Below are positions 1 to 12,583 of a stretch of DNA of 64,000 bases, one piece after another. Source of the stretch: Siderastrea siderea (Eukaryota > Cnidaria > Anthozoa > Scleractinia > Rhizangiidae). Each line of letters begins with the position of its first letter. Positions within the stretch are counted from its first letter, which is position 1. The position numbers and the translations under genes were made by a program. The DNA lies in assembly GCA_964030785.1 (NCBI GenBank), contig OZ034969.1, positions 33,069,101 to 33,133,100 of the forward strand, given 5' to 3'. The notes beneath the pieces were generated by a model, which saw only the letters and a program-made list of their open reading frames with translations, did not search any database and had not been told where the DNA came from.

Positions 1-13
1 GGCGCGAAAAATT

Positions 14-35
14 TAATAAGCGCCGCGGCGCTTAT
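14..35. repeat. 22-bp perfect palindrome
   Basis: The first bases of the window contain a self-complementary block reading AATAAGCGCCG and its exact reverse complement. It probably marks the edge or centre of a fold-back/MITE element whose other part lies before the window. No gene is associated with it. Confidence 0.5.
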
Positions 36-169
36 TCGAGTAAATACGGTATCTGCTCCAAAAGGAATGTCCCTGAACGGTTTATTTCTATTTGAGAAAT
101 CAGGTATCACAGAAGAAAGGAACTGAAAAAAAAAAAACGAAAACAAGTTAAACAAGACAAATTTAGTGA

Positions 170-1556
170 CCACACATACAGCAATTAAATACTGTAATTC
201 CTTCCTCAACCATCAGCCAGGAGCGAATACAAGAAAACGAAGTCATGGTATCTTTTGACCTAGAATCGTTATTTACAAACGTGCCGATGGAAGGTGCCGT
301 AAAGGCCGCATTATGCAAACTAGAGAACGATCCCGGTCTTTCCGACCGCACAAACCTTACACCTACACAAATTGCCGACCTTTTAAACTTTGTCTCAAGA
401 TCCACCTATTTCCAATACAACGGGTCGATTTACGAACGAAAGACAGAGCAGCCATAGGGAGCCCTGTCTCCGCGGTTATTGCTAACCTTTACATGGAAGA
501 GTTTGAGGAACGGGCGATAGCAACAGCGACCTATAAACCTATAAAGATCTGGAAGCGATATGCAGATGAAACTTTTACGGTCTTAGGTAAAGACTATGTA
601 GACGGCTTCTACAGCCTACTATTCGTTTTACCATGGAAATCGAGAAAGATAACACTTTCTCCTTTCCCGACACGTCAGTTTCAAGGGATTCAAACGGTCT
701 TCTCACCACCATTGTTTACAGAACGCCCACCCACACTGACCAATACCTAGCCTATGATTCACACCATCCTCAGTCAGTGAAACGTGGTGTTGTTAAGTGT
801 CTATACGACCAAGCCAAACACCTCACATCAAAACCATCAGCTATCTCTGAAGAAAAGAAACATTTATCATCGGTACTTGTTTCGAACGGATATCCGTCTT
901 CATTTGTACGAAAGCTCACAAAGACAACAAGACCAACAGCCAACAAAGAACCTACGCAGGAATTTAAATCTACTGCGGTTCTACCCTACATAAAAGGTGT
1001 ATCAGAGGTTCTTTGCCGCTGCCTCCAACAACAAGGCGTACTCACCGTCTTCAAATCAGACACAACTGTTAGGTCTCACTTTGTGCGACCGAAAGACGCC
1101 CTTGAACAAACTAAACAAGACAGTGTCGTCTATAAGATTCCATGTGAGTGCAGCAAAGTATACATCGGGGAAACAGGGAGAGCGATGCAAGAAAGGATAA
1201 AAGAACACAACAGAGATATACGGTTTGCTCGTACGCAAACCTCCGCAGTCTCGGAGCACGCTAACGAAACGGGGCATCTTCCTATTTGGAAAGAAGCTAA
1301 GTTTATTGATCGTGACCCTCACTGGTACACACGTAGGGTCAAAGAGGCTATCCATATAAGACTTCATCCTAATAGCATCAATAGAGATAGTGGAATCGAA
1401 ATTCCTGAAGCTTGGATACCTACGATCGGAAAGCACAACAGCCGATCAACCACAAAGCGGACCTGTGAGGGAACAACATCTAATAGTCGGAATAATAATG
1501 AGAATCGAAATGCACCAATAGCAGCGAACCAACATGCTACAAATAACGATACGTAA
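170..1556 (+). pseudogene. Penelope-like retroelement fragment: reverse transcriptase plus GIY-YIG endonuclease, frameshifted
   Basis: The reading frame is split over three frames. About 200-457 carries FDLESLFTNVP, typical of Penelope-like RTs. The next piece (457-620) carries GSPVSAVIANLY and the catalytic box as YADETF, where the family normally has YADD, so the second catalytic Asp is replaced. From 633 to 1556 a long open frame carries the RT thumb and then a GIY-YIG nuclease (VYKIPCECSKVYIGETGRAMQERIKEH, split by its own motif boundaries at Y-I-G-E). The order RT then GIY-YIG is the hallmark of canonical Penelope-like elements. An internal stop after ERKTEQP, at least two frame changes and the altered YxDD box show that this copy is dead. 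The 5' part of the RT is missing or too degraded to see. A hammerhead-like motif follows directly. Confidence 0.85.
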
Positions 1557-1570
1557 ACAATCGACCTCAT

Positions 1571-1615
1571 CGCCTGATGAAGACTAGCAGTATTGCAGTC
1601 GAAACGTCGCGATCA
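1571..1615 (+). ncRNA. hammerhead-ribozyme-like motif in Penelope 3' end
   Basis: Immediately after the PLE frame stands CTGATGA, then a short hairpin (GACT...AGTC) and GAAAC. This is the conserved core of a type I hammerhead (CUGAUGA, stem II, GAAA). Penelope-like elements are known to carry such ribozymes in their terminal repeats. Stem III and stem I are short and I could not prove cleavage competence from the bases alone. Confidence 0.55.
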
Positions 1616-2736
1616 ACAACTCAAAGCGATTCCATCTTGAGAAAAACGAATAAACGTTCATCTTGCCTATCTTACACCACGATGAACAATAAACACATCT
1701 TTAATGACAAAGTTTTCGTATTTCTAAATCCCAAATAATTTTTGTACTTCGATAAACTGAGCTGTAACACCCTCATATTTTTTATATTTAATTTTTGGAA
1801 CATTAAAAATAACGACTCTGGTAGCATTGCTTGGGAAGTGTGTGCTCTTCTATTTGTAAGTAAACGATTCATTGCAGCAGTGTTACGTTTTTCTTTATTA
1901 TCGAATATTACCGATCTTTTCAGGCCTCATTTTGTTAAGTAAACAGTAGTATGAAAGTAGAGTATAGTTCAAAGAGAAATTACACTTAACAAACATACTT
2001 GTTCAGCTTACACAATGTGTTTTAGCTAAATTAAAAACAGAGTAAAATACTAATTAAAATAATAGTTTAAAATACTAATTTATAAAGAAACCGCTAAGTC
2101 CGTAGAGCATATGTTGCTTGCAAAAAGAGCTCGTTCTGTAGACCTTTGGCGACGAAACGTGACTCAGCGACGACAGGCGAAAGCAAGAGTGCTTATTCTG
2201 GCAATAAATGTGCGCGCAAAAAATTACACTTGACAGCATGTTAAAAAGAATCCGATTTTCATTTAACTTGAGGTGTCATACGTGATATTAAACAGGCGGA
2301 AAAACGGATGCTTTCGACGGATGTTCTAAATATGTCTATTAATTTATCAAATGAATGCATCCGATAATTGACAACATTGATTGATGTTCTATAGAGAAAA
2401 ACCAAATTAGTTTCGCGAGGCTCGGGCTAGTCATAAAGCGTTTCGAATATATTGTGCTACCGTTCGATTAGCATTGCTCAATGGCCTTGGATCTGTTTTA
2501 GGTTGTATCGACTTTTTCATGCAATTGATACTTGTCGGAAACGCAACAAATAAACAATTGGCAAAGCAACCGATTTCTGTGTACGGATAGAGGCTCTCAA
2601 AATACTGTTGCTACACGAAGTTGTTTTTTCTAAATAGATTTCCCACAGTTCCACAGTATTACATGTACTACGCTTAAATGCGAGTTGATATAGCTGTTTA
2701 AACAAGCAACTTTTCAGTGTGTAGTTTTCTTTCACC
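1616..2736. other. intergenic, no gene seen
   Basis: AT-rich DNA without a convincing frame. The last 250 bases (about 2480-2736) resemble the upstream flank of the 8625 gene, including a stretch like tctaaa..gatttcccacag at about 2628-2650 and again near 8496-8520. The duplication that produced the two PRRT-like copies therefore included their 5' flank. Confidence 0.5.
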
Positions 2737-3851
2737 ATGCGAAGCTCTCCCCTGAAACCTCCCCTGAACAGCGTATTCCTCTGGCCGCAGATGCCGAGCC
2801 AGGACCATACTGGCCAGTAGCAAAACAGCTTTGGGGAATCGCTTGGGAGTTCCACTGGGCTGGATTTGGTGTCCTCTTCAGAACTTTAGCATTGCGCTCT
2901 TCCATCCCTCTAGCACGGGTCAACAGAAGGCAAGGGCTTGGTCGAAAGCCCTTGTTTATAGCCATAAACGCGTTGCTGTTCACCTTAGGAACAACGAGAG
3001 CGTTATGCCTATTTTTGGATCCTTACTCCTCCCGTGATAATGGTGTTAGATGTCCATCTTGGTTGGCGAGGCTGCTCTTCGGCATCACCTTCCCTTGTTT
3101 AACGTCTTCTTTTTGTTTGATCCATCTGGCGTTTATTGAAGTTGCCAAGATACAAATTGGATCCAAAAAGTTCCAAAGTGCACACTTTGTTGGTAGTATC
3201 ATTACAGTTCACTTTGCTCTTGAAATTACGGCAGCAATAACAACCGCTGTCAATCCTGACCTTGCGGTATACCTGATCATTTGCCAGTCATTTTTCATCC
3301 TTTGGGGTATCCTTCTGTCGGCTAGTTTTATTTACAGTGGTTCAAAAGTGATAAATCGCGCTGGAAAATTAAAGAAACAGCTCGAGACGATTGAACTTGG
3401 AGAAAGCGCTGCAAGGGCAAGTGGAAAGCAAAGCCGTAAAGAAAGGAGTATTAAAGTCACAAAAATCACTTTCGCGACAAGTATTTTGGGATTTCTTTGT
3501 TGTGGCCTGCAGCTTTATTCAATGTTTGTTGTTTATGGTTTGTATAGCAAAGCTGTAAATCCTTCTCCGTGGCCGTGGTGGGTGTTTCAGTCATGTTTTC
3601 GATTTGTTGAGCTCTGTATGGCTTGTACAATAGCCTATAGTGTTACACAACGTTCCGAGCCGCAAAATGACGCCAACAATCATGACAACAAACAAGGGAC
3701 TGTTGTTCGGCTAACCAGTTGCCCTGTTAACAAATTTTGGTTTGCGCCTGAAACAGTTAGCCTGCGCTGTAAATCGATATATATGAACAAGGACGTGAGT
3801 AAAACCAAGCAGCTCAAATTGTTCAACTCACGACAGTTTGTGCCGGATTAA
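2737..3851 (+). pseudogene. PRRT3/4-like seven-helix membrane protein, copy 1, 5' frameshift and lost stop
   Basis: From about 2770 the + strand encodes a close relative of the 8625 protein: PLAADAEPGP, WGIAWEFHWAGFGVLF, the DPYSS loop, SSFCLIHLAF, CQSFFILWG and NPSPWPWW are all recognisable. The ATG at 2737 aligns with the start of the intact paralogue, but a net 4-base loss just after it (near 2748) puts it out of frame with the rest, so the body has no in-frame ATG at the usual place. The 3' end also differs: the paralogue's stop is gone and the frame runs about 45 residues further to 3849-3851. Either this is a recently decayed copy, or it is expressed from another upstream start or exon. 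I favour decay. Confidence 0.7.
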
Positions 3852-6464
3852 CTTGGAGTGTATCGTTTAGTTTATTCATTGAACAAATGCTCGGGCATTC
3901 ATTGGTCTGTTTGCCGGGCAACTGAGATACTACACAAATGCATAAATGTGTTACACACCCGCAAAGAACTTAGTTAATATTTCTAATGTTTCGTAAAATC
4001 ATCAGTATTGTGAATAATCAAGCACAAGAGAGGATAAGTATTACGTGTATTAAAGTAAATAGATAAAGAAATAAACTAACCAACCCACAAATAAATCAAC
4101 CGATAAATAATTAAATAAACAAACAAACAAATAAATACAAAATAAATAATAAATAAATGTAGAATTGAAAATCATGGCAAATGAAATTAGGCCGTAAGAC
4201 GTTCGAAGAAAAAACATTCTTCCCATTCTTAAGCGCTGGAATACATGGAACCAGTTTGAAGCAAAGAGAAAAATACAACCGGCGTAAAGGGTGGGAAACA
4301 GGCAAACCAATCGCGATTGGCTCTATTTTCTGAAATTAAACAACAAAAGAAAATCTTGCACGACTTTTGTGAGCTTCAAACGTCGTGGTTCAAAAGCCTC
4401 AATCTTTTTTCTGTCTATTTTTCCCCATCGTTCGAGTTGTATCTTCATAAACTGCAGGCAGTGATAGAAATCCCATACGAAGTTGGCTCCGATAGATTTT
4501 CAATGAGAAATTACTGTCAAAAGAGTTACCAGTGAAATGAAACGATGGGCGTAAATGTTTGGTACCAGGGGTATCTTCTATATTTTGCACTCAAGCAAAT
4601 TCGCTGCCATATTTTAAATTTGTCCGTTTTACGTTTTTGATGTTTTATTAGTTCCTATCATTTCTTCTTAAATGGGAATATGGGCTGAAAAACCTGTTTA
4701 GTGACTCATTTTGATTTACTGGTAAGAGTAAAGTATTAAAGAAATCCTGCATTTTAATTACGATGTGAACTAAATAGCGTGGTAAACTGGTAAATGTCCT
4801 TATTGTCGAGCATGAAATAGCAATATGGATAGCGTTAGTTTACGTAAGCTGTCAGTGATTTATTTTGCGATGAATGGCAGTCGTCCTGGGTAAACAAAGT
4901 GATCTAACTTCGCACTATAGCATGCATGCAAGATAGTTGGATACGGAAAATGATTCACATTAATCGGAACTTCTTCAGTTGGTGAGTTAAGTTTGTTAGT
5001 TTAAAAATGTAATGCTCTTTTTATTTTGCTATAAACGCTAATCTTTGTAGCTTTTAATCATCAATGAGTTTTCTTCTTTTGAGCCAGAATAAATAAGATG
5101 AAGTCATTAACATTTTGTCCCTAACTTGATGTCCGAAATAAACCACAAAATGTGAACTTAATTTTTCATAGCTAACTGTAAAACCGTCGGAAATAAGGGT
5201 GTTTCTTTTCCATTTCTTTTTCTGTTTTACTGAGTAATTTCAAAGCTTAATTCAGGTTTGCATAATCAAATATGAGACTACAGGACTTTTCGAGTCATGG
5301 GGCACAATTTGCAATTTTGCATTATTTTGGTTTGCACGCAGAATTTGTTGGTTGGATTATCACCCAGCCAGCAGGTGAGAGAATTGTTCCAAAACGTTGA
5401 AACGTAACGATAATTTTAACACCAAAATTAAGTTTCTTCTTTGTAATTTTAAAAATGTTCAACATGTTTTAGATTTACAAGTTTATAGGACTTTGAAGAC
5501 GTGTCGTGTTTTCAAATAATCTCGTAGCCTACACGTAACCGGCGGATCGTTATCCAGTTACTGACAACATTAGTACGTCTTTGGTTGTGCAATGGTAAAA
5601 TGCTATTCGCTAGTTATTTAAATGACAATTTGCAAAGGCTTTATTAGTCAAAACCTGACGCTAATCTTTTGTGTTGGTAGAGAGTATTGCAGGTGTACAA
5701 GTTTAATAAGCCAGCGTTTTCAGAGTTATTAGATTCATGAAATCAGCTCGATTTACAGTATCAGCTTAGAAAAGCATCTCCTCGATTACCCGCCGCCCCT
5801 CACCACTCAGTTGATTTTATTTGGTTTTGCTTCTCAGCATTCGATGATATTCTAGTTCCACTGGTAAACGCAGCTCAGTGACATTATCGCGATTAAAATT
5901 GAAATTAGGATTGCACTTCTATTTGTATTAGTTACTCTTATCTAATGGCATTATTTATGTATTGTTACTTCACTGGAAATTTGCCTTCTGCATTTTCAAA
6001 TTATTTTTCACATAATAGTACTATCCATTTTCATTATACCAGATCTATTCAAAAATTAAACATAAAGTTGTAGTGAAGAAATTATGGAAAATTCTCAGTA
6101 AATCTAGAGGTGCTGTACTTATGAAACAGCTTACCAACCAGTTTAAAGGAAATTAAGTCTTTGCAAAAGTTAAAGAGAAAACTGAAACAATTTGTACAAC
6201 AAGACTCCTCCTAAGGAAAAGAAACTAGTTATCTGTAATTAATTAATTAATCAATTAATTAATTACAATCAATTGATTGTAAGGCCACCAGTTATAAGTT
6301 GTTTGTAACGTTAAGAGACACGTTAAGATAATAACGAGGGGATCTCCTGAGAAAAGCGCAATCGAGCTTTCTTAGATCTCCTGCTACTGAATAATGTAAC
6401 AGATTTCACACACACACTGTTTGAATATGGCAAATTGAGATTGATTGATTGATTTATTCATTGA
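3852..6464. other. intergenic, partly duplicated with 19.2-20.3 kb
   Basis: No convincing gene. A low-complexity run of ATAAA-type repeats lies at 4060-4160. The stretch about 4840-5800 shows scattered similarity to 19195-20290, including gcatgcatgcaaga and aaaacctgacgct landmarks in the same order, indicating an old segmental duplication. An AATTAATTAATCAATTAATT palindrome-like run stands at about 6238-6262. Confidence 0.4.
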
Positions 6465-6712
6465 TAGCCTAAGAAAACAGCAGACGTTTGCGAGGTCGCC
6501 ACTTGAGCCCTCGCAAAACGACGTCTGAGTAACGAGCGCAGAAATTCCATACTGATGACGTGCGCTACCCAGATCAAGGTATTGCTTCTGATTGGTTGTG
6601 CCGCGAGGGAATTTTGTTTCAACCAATCAGAAGCACAACCAAGATCTGGGTAGTGCACGTCATCAGTATGGAATTTCTGCGCTCGCGAAACGTCGGCTGT
6701 TTTCTCAGGCTA
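6465..6712. mobile_element. palindromic MITE with 5-bp target duplication
   Basis: The element begins TAGCCTAAGAAAACAGC and ends with the imperfect reverse complement GCTGTTTTCTCAGGCTA. Inner arms also pair: cagaaattccatactgatgacgtg near 6539 reappears inverted near 6660, and caatcagaagca is inverted around 6590/6630. ATTGA flanks both ends (6460-6464 and 6713-6717), although the site lies inside a GATT microsatellite, so the duplication could be coincidental. It has no coding capacity. Confidence 0.8.
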
Positions 6713-6717
6713 ATTGA

Positions 6718-8624
6718 TCGATTGATTGATTGACTTAGACGCTACAAGGTAGACATTGGAGCAATACAACAGAAATATATTCGAGTATCAATGGTTTTGA
6801 GCACGATTCCAAAAGCACAGATCACAACCGAGCCAAAAGCTTGGATGACGTCTTCCCTCTAAGTCAAAGGTAAAATGTCTTGTGTTAACTATACAATGTC
6901 CTTTAGGGAGATTCAATCAGATTAATTAACTAGGCTGTAAGACACTGAATCGTCAGTTCACAGACCACTAGTCGCTAAAGCTTTCTTGGGTTCTTGTCTC
7001 TCAATCACTTCGTGTGTATTTTCTTGGGCCAACAGAAGGGGTTTGCACAAGGTCATTGGTTTTAACGTTACTAAGCTAGCTTTGTTTGGCTTAGTTACCT
7101 AAACGTTCTGGTCAGTTAACCAGAGAGAATCTTCAGGAAGGAGATTTGGGAGGCTCGTTAATAGCTGAGTGTCGTCCGGACCTTAATTCTTTTTCTGAAT
7201 GGCTTCATAGTAGACTCCTTCTCCCCAAACCTCTCTGCTCCACCTAGGGCCAGCTAGGTTCTAGTTGTAGGGTAGGAAATGTCCTCCAGATCTTTCTTTC
7301 TATCAGGATGTTCGGCCCTGCTTATACTGCTGCTTTGAAGAGGGGTGGCATATAACGCCATTATGTCCTGTGTCGATCTGCTGCTTTTCTGAACGTGTTA
7401 AACGCTGCTTGAACAGCCTACTTGTCCTTGCCATTTGCTTGGGTCCGGTTCTTCTGGGACTTGTCGTCTTGTTTGTGAATCCGTACTTTTCTGTAAACTT
7501 GGCGGATAGCCTTGCTGAGAACTGTGAGTCATCGTCTGACAGTAGCTATAGCTAGTCTGAGATACAGTGACTTTGAAATATGGGCTTGAAGTGTACTGCT
7601 GCATCAGATGAAGTGGTGCGAGGAAGCTTCGGTACCCGAACGTATCGTGAATAGCAGTCGATGCCAAGTACAAAGATTGGACCTCTCAGTGACAATCAAG
7701 TTAGCGTCGACTTTGCCAAGATCGATCAGGAATTTCACAAGGAAGTATGCTGGATTTTTTTCGTAGACACGTGCTCTCCCATGTAGGTTAATTTTAAGCA
7801 CTTTTTCTCTGCTTCCTGGCCAGCAAAACTGAAATTTTAAAAAGCAGCTACAGCTAACTGATATAGTCAGCAAAGCACTTCCCTCCTAGACTGCGAAAGG
7901 TCCCGTTTCTTCACTATTGGCGACAAACGTGACATAATAACAGCAGGTGCAAGTGACGAAGGCTTAGTCATGCAATGTATGTGTACACACCATATGACAA
8001 TGAATCCTAATTTTAATTGATTAGCGTGGGATGCCGTACGTGATGTTGATGTTTACCTGGGTTATTTAACAGGCAAAAACAACGGTGCATCTTCAAGCAA
8101 ACATGTGTACACAGCATAAGAGAAAGAATCCTTGAGGGCCGCACGTGTTATTTAACAGGCAAATGTCGAAGTAGATTTCAAGTGTCTGTCTAGTATTGCG
8201 TCAAAGTAGATTAGTTGTGCGTGGTGTAGCGAGAAGACCGGATACCTTTTGTTTTGCACATTTCAAACAGTATTGTACAATTTGTGATAGTTTATTGATT
8301 ACCTAAATCATTGTTATCAATATCGACCCTTGAGTCTTTAGTTGTAGCCATTTAGCCATTTAGCCATTAAAACTCAGAATATAACAAATAGACGGTAAGT
8401 CAAACGTTCAAAGTGAACAACAAAATCGGGTAACTTTCTGCTTTTCTTTTCTGGAGTGAGGCCATCAAAACTTTCTTTGTCATATAAAGCGTTTCTTCTA
8501 AAACGATTTCCCATAATTCCAGAGTTGTGCTAAGAGTTGATTTAGCTGTTTTTAAACAGGCAGGTGGGTAAGTGTTCATGGTTTAGGCTAAGTTACACGT
8601 TCCTGGGTATCGCTTGCCTCCACC
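6718..8624. other. intergenic, no gene supported
   Basis: Short frames occur (for example 7370-7555 and 7398-7673 on opposite strands) but none shows a recognisable motif or codon pattern. Near 8572 a GGTAAGT splice-donor-like site lies 50 bases before the ATG of the next gene, so a non-coding first exon is possible. Confidence 0.4.
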
Positions 8625-9584
8625 ATGGCAAGCTCTCCACCACCGGAAACCTCGTCTGAACAGCATATACCTTTGGCCGCAGATGCTGAGCCAGGTCCTA
8701 ACTGGCCAGCTGCAAAACAGCTCTGGGGAATCGCTTGGGAGTTTCATTGGGCTGGATTTGGTGTCCTTTTCGGCATTCTAGCTGTACGCTCTTTCATCGC
8801 CTTAGCACAAGTTAGAACCCGACAAGGATTTAGTCGAAAGCCTTTATATATAGCCACAAATGCTTTGCTCTTGATACTAGGAACAACGCGAGCATTGCTC
8901 ATGTTTCTTGACCCTTACTCGTCAGGAGACAATGGTGTCAAACTCCCAAACTGGTTTGCGAGGTTGCTGTATGGGATAACCTTTCCTTATTTGACGTCTT
9001 CGTTTTGTTTGATCCATTTGGCTTTTTGTGAAGTCGCTAAGGTTCAAATTGGACCAAAAAAGATCCATAGCGTACGCTTTGTTATGAGTGTAATTATAAC
9101 TCACTTTGCCCTTGAAATAACGGCCGCAATAGCAATCGCTGTGAGACCACACCTTGCGCCATTAATGATCGTGTGTCAGTCGTTTTTTATCCTTTGGGGA
9201 TTTCTTCTGTCAGCAGGGTTTATTTACAGTGGTTTGAAAGTCATTCATCGCGCTAGAAGAGCACAGAGACAAATCGGGACAATCGAGCTTAGAGATGCCG
9301 CTACGGCGAAGGCAAATGGAGCGCGGCGTAAAGAAAGGACTTCTAAAGTCGCAAAAGTCACTTTTGTGACAAGTATTTTGGGATTTGTTTGTTGTGCGCT
9401 GCAGATATATTCAATGTTTGGTGTTTATGGCTTGTATAGCAGAGCTGTAAATCCTTCTCCTTGGCCATGGTGGGTGTTTCAGACATGTTTTCGTTTAGTT
9501 GAATTCTGTATGGCTTGTACAATAGCCTTCAGTGTGATGCAACGCTCGGAGCAGCAAATTAATAATAGGAGTGACAACAAATGA
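8625..9584 (+). CDS. PRRT3/4-like seven-transmembrane protein, copy 2
   Basis: An intact 319-residue single-exon frame. The ATG at 8625 sits in a good Kozak context (CACCATGG). A short Pro/Ser/Glu-rich N terminus (about residues 1-25) precedes a conserved PGPNWPAAKQLWG motif and about seven hydrophobic segments (roughly residues 38-60, 72-95, 108-132, 143-166, 170-196, 236-260 and 268-292), with NPSPWPWW before the last. This layout matches the conserved core of vertebrate PRRT3/PRRT4, whose function is unknown. The protein is expected in a cell membrane. It is most like the damaged copy at 2737 and more distant from those at 29640 and 60724. The family assignment is from memory of conserved motifs and the role is unknown. 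Confidence 0.85.
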   Translation: MASSPPPETSSEQHIPLAADAEPGPNWPAAKQLWGIAWEFHWAGFGVLFGILAVRSFIALAQVRTRQGFSRKPLYIATNALLLILGTTRALLMFLDPYSSGDNGVKLPNWFARLLYGITFPYLTSSFCLIHLAFCEVAKVQIGPKKIHSVRFVMSVIITHFALEITAAIAIAVRPHLAPLMIVCQSFFILWGFLLSAGFIYSGLKVIHRARRAQRQIGTIELRDAATAKANGARRKERTSKVAKVTFVTSILGFVCCALQIYSMFGVYGLYSRAVNPSPWPWWVFQTCFRLVEFCMACTIAFSVMQRSEQQINNRSDNK

Positions 9585-11778
9585 TAAGCAGCTACTCTTT
9601 TTATGGCTTACGCGATTTCCCTGTTAAAGAATTGTTAGTTAGCGTAGCTAGCTGAATCAGAATAAATTAAGACATGACTGACAGAAATTAATCAATAACG
9701 TTTGAAAAGTCGACTTGCTTCATGGCATCATGTTTGTATAGGTACCGGTAGATTTAAAGTGGTGTCCAAAGGCCTTTAAACAAGGCATTTAACATATAGA
9801 TTTAGCCAAGCCTAAAAGCGAAGCCGCCAAGGAATAAAGTGGTGTTCGTTTCTCAAAAATAGTCCTGAAACTTCTCGGTCCGAAATATATTTCGGGGCTT
9901 TTTTTGGCTCGTTCGCTATCGAAAAGTGTTTCTCAAAAAAGCCCGAAAGTGTTCCGAATTGTCCTCCAATATTTTGGGGATCTGTTCTCTAAAACCAAGC
10001 TCGAAGGGTCATTCTAGAGGCTGAGCAAAGCTAGATTTTTTTTTTCGGGCATTAAACTGAACACATATTTTACTCACGAGCCGCCTTGCTTGGTTTTTGC
10101 AATGTTTCCACGTCCGTTATTTAACTGCCAAGGCTTGTCAAATCTCCTTGGATTATTGGCTGTTCGCTTGAACGAACTTAAAACGGCGCTCATTTATAAC
10201 AAAATAAAACTTATTCTGAAGTAAATGGGTTATCTTCATCGCGTTCGGATCGGATGTTAACAAATAACATGAACTGCCACTATTAGTCTAGTCAAAAATT
10301 TATACTAGCATTTCATCGGCATTTTACTGGGATTATGCGAAATAAAGGGTTTGGGGAGCTTCCAATCACCTGTAGTAAAATTATCGAAGAAATGCCACGT
10401 AGGTTTTAAGCGGCCTCGAAGAAATTCGAGCACTTTGAGGAACACACATTACCTACCGGATAAAATAGCTTTAAACCCAAAACAGCTTCGCTTATAGTTA
10501 CTTAAGAAACTTTTGGACTTTCCTTCTCTAACTTGAGCCCATCGAGATTGAAAACAAACAAACACCAGACATGCTTAACTCTATGGCATAAGTTTTGCCG
10601 CTGCGAATTGTTTAAGGTGATTCCATCGAAAAAGAAGTTGTAATGAGAATTTCTTGAAACTTTGCGCAGTTATTAATTACGCCTAGTACATTATAAGAAT
10701 AAAATAAAAAGTGGGGTCACCGTGTCTGATTTCACGCTAGTGGGCTGCAGTATATAAGTTCCTTGCTAGCTATCGACAGCAATATTAAAAAACCTATCCT
10801 TATACCAGAGACACCCATTACTTTATCAGCGTTATTACTCGCAGTGAAGAATGAGCCTTATTCTTGTGATAGCAAAACGATTTTACAGTAAAACGCCTTA
10901 ACGTTGCCGTAAAAATGAAAGCAATAAAATAATGGGCAAATCGAACGTTTGCACGCTTCCAGTGATACATCTTAAATCAGACTGTAATAGTGAATTAAAT
11001 GAAATATTTGAAAATTGAATAATGAAAAATTCTTCAAATTTAGATATATCATGCAGAGTCGTATTTTTCGCAAATAAATGGGATAAAAAAGTGGGGTAAC
11101 CGAGTTCGTTTTGGACAAAACGACAAGACATTTCTCTGAACAGCTCAGTTTTGACAGAAAACCTACCGAGATCCGAACTTGAGCGCGCTCGTGCGCTCGC
11201 TAATCACGCAAAAAATGGCGCGCAGAAAGGATGCGCAATGCAATTGAATGGAATCACCTTAAAATTCGGGCGCCTTTAGAAATGCACAGAACTGTTTTTG
11301 GAAACTTTCCGGATTAAATAGGTTTAAACCGACAACTGCTTCGCTAACAGTTTCTTAAATACTTTAATATTTCGTTCTCTAACTAGAGACCATCAAGATT
11401 GAAAACAAACAAACACCAAACACATTTTAAATTATGGCATAAGTCTTGCGGATGCGAATTTGTTCTTTTTTTTTTTCCTTTTTTTTTCTTTACAAATATC
11501 TTTTCACTTAAATACACAAATAGACAACAAAGAGAAAAAAGCAGAAACAGAAGGAAATAAATTACAAGGAAAAAACGAATTAGGAAGAGAAAAAAGGTGG
11601 CAAGACTTGCGTCATGCTTTTCATTAGACACTATATATATTGCCTTCTTTTCCTGTTTAAAACGAGAGAGCTTGGGGCCACGGTCGTCCAGACAACAAGT
11701 AAAGAAAAAGCGCCTACAGGAAGGGGGACAAAAGGGGCCATTTTTTCAATTCCAATTTATTTGGGTGGCCTGCTGTTT

Positions 11779-12345
11779 CTATTTCAAAGTTTCTTTGCAA
11801 CACCATACAAAGAACCTTGCTTGCAGGAGACAATAGTCAATTTGTAGCTTAAAGTTCGATGTATCCGGCCTCAGGCCCAGAGCCGTCGTTATTTTTAGGA
11901 TGTAAGACTTCTGAACAACTTTACATCCTTTTAGCCAAGCCACAACCTTAGCCCAAAAAAATTGTGTTTCGTCGCAATCCCAAAAGAGATGAGTAAGTGT
12001 TTCGAGTTCAACGCCGCAAAAAGAGCAATTAACGCTTTCCTTTAAGCCAATTTTTTGCAGAAAGGAATTTGTAGGAATTCTCCGATGTAAAAGCTTAAAT
12101 TGAAACTCAATCAACCTTGAACTATTAGTACACTGGTGGGTTAACAGATAAGCTGCTTTCCAATTTATCTCGGTACAGTTACAATCCGACATCCATTTTT
12201 CTTGACTCTTAGCAGGTAAAGATCCCTTTTTTTCTGCAAGGACCTTGTATACGAGTTGACTTGCTTTTTTCGCTTTTTCTAGCTTAGAAGTCATTGGTTC
12301 GCGCTTCATTGATTCCGTTGGATTATTTCCCAGAGACTTTTTCAC
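11779..12345 (-). pseudogene. LINE reverse transcriptase C-terminal fragment with zinc-binding (zf-RVT) region
   Basis: A 188-codon frame with FQFKLLHRRIPTN, then CSFCGVELETLTHLFWDC. The first is the conserved helix and the second the Cys/His zinc motif (C-x2-C...H...C) found after the RT domain in many non-LTR elements. It lacks the RT catalytic domain. The frame begins where the LINE is interrupted, so it is a fragment and its apparent start codon has no meaning. Confidence 0.8.
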
Positions 12346-12583
12346 TATTTGAAGGGCCCATTACAGTATCTCGTTGCTATGATACGTGGTTGCCATGCAC
12401 GTGCAATTTTACTTCCGGTCGGCAGCAAATTTTTCGCGCCCTTTCTGGCCTCCCGACGCCGGCCCGTCGCCGGTTCAAGTCGCCGATTATTTTTTTAATT
12501 TTGTTGCGACAAACACAAAAGAAACTTTTTTGTTTACTTTTTAAATTGATTTTGATTTTCTGCTTTACGTTTAAAAATGTGAT

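Noticed and set aside
7370..7873. Short frames on both strands suggesting a retroelement
   Set aside because: No RT, integrase or protease motif could be recognised and frames conflict; left as intergenic.
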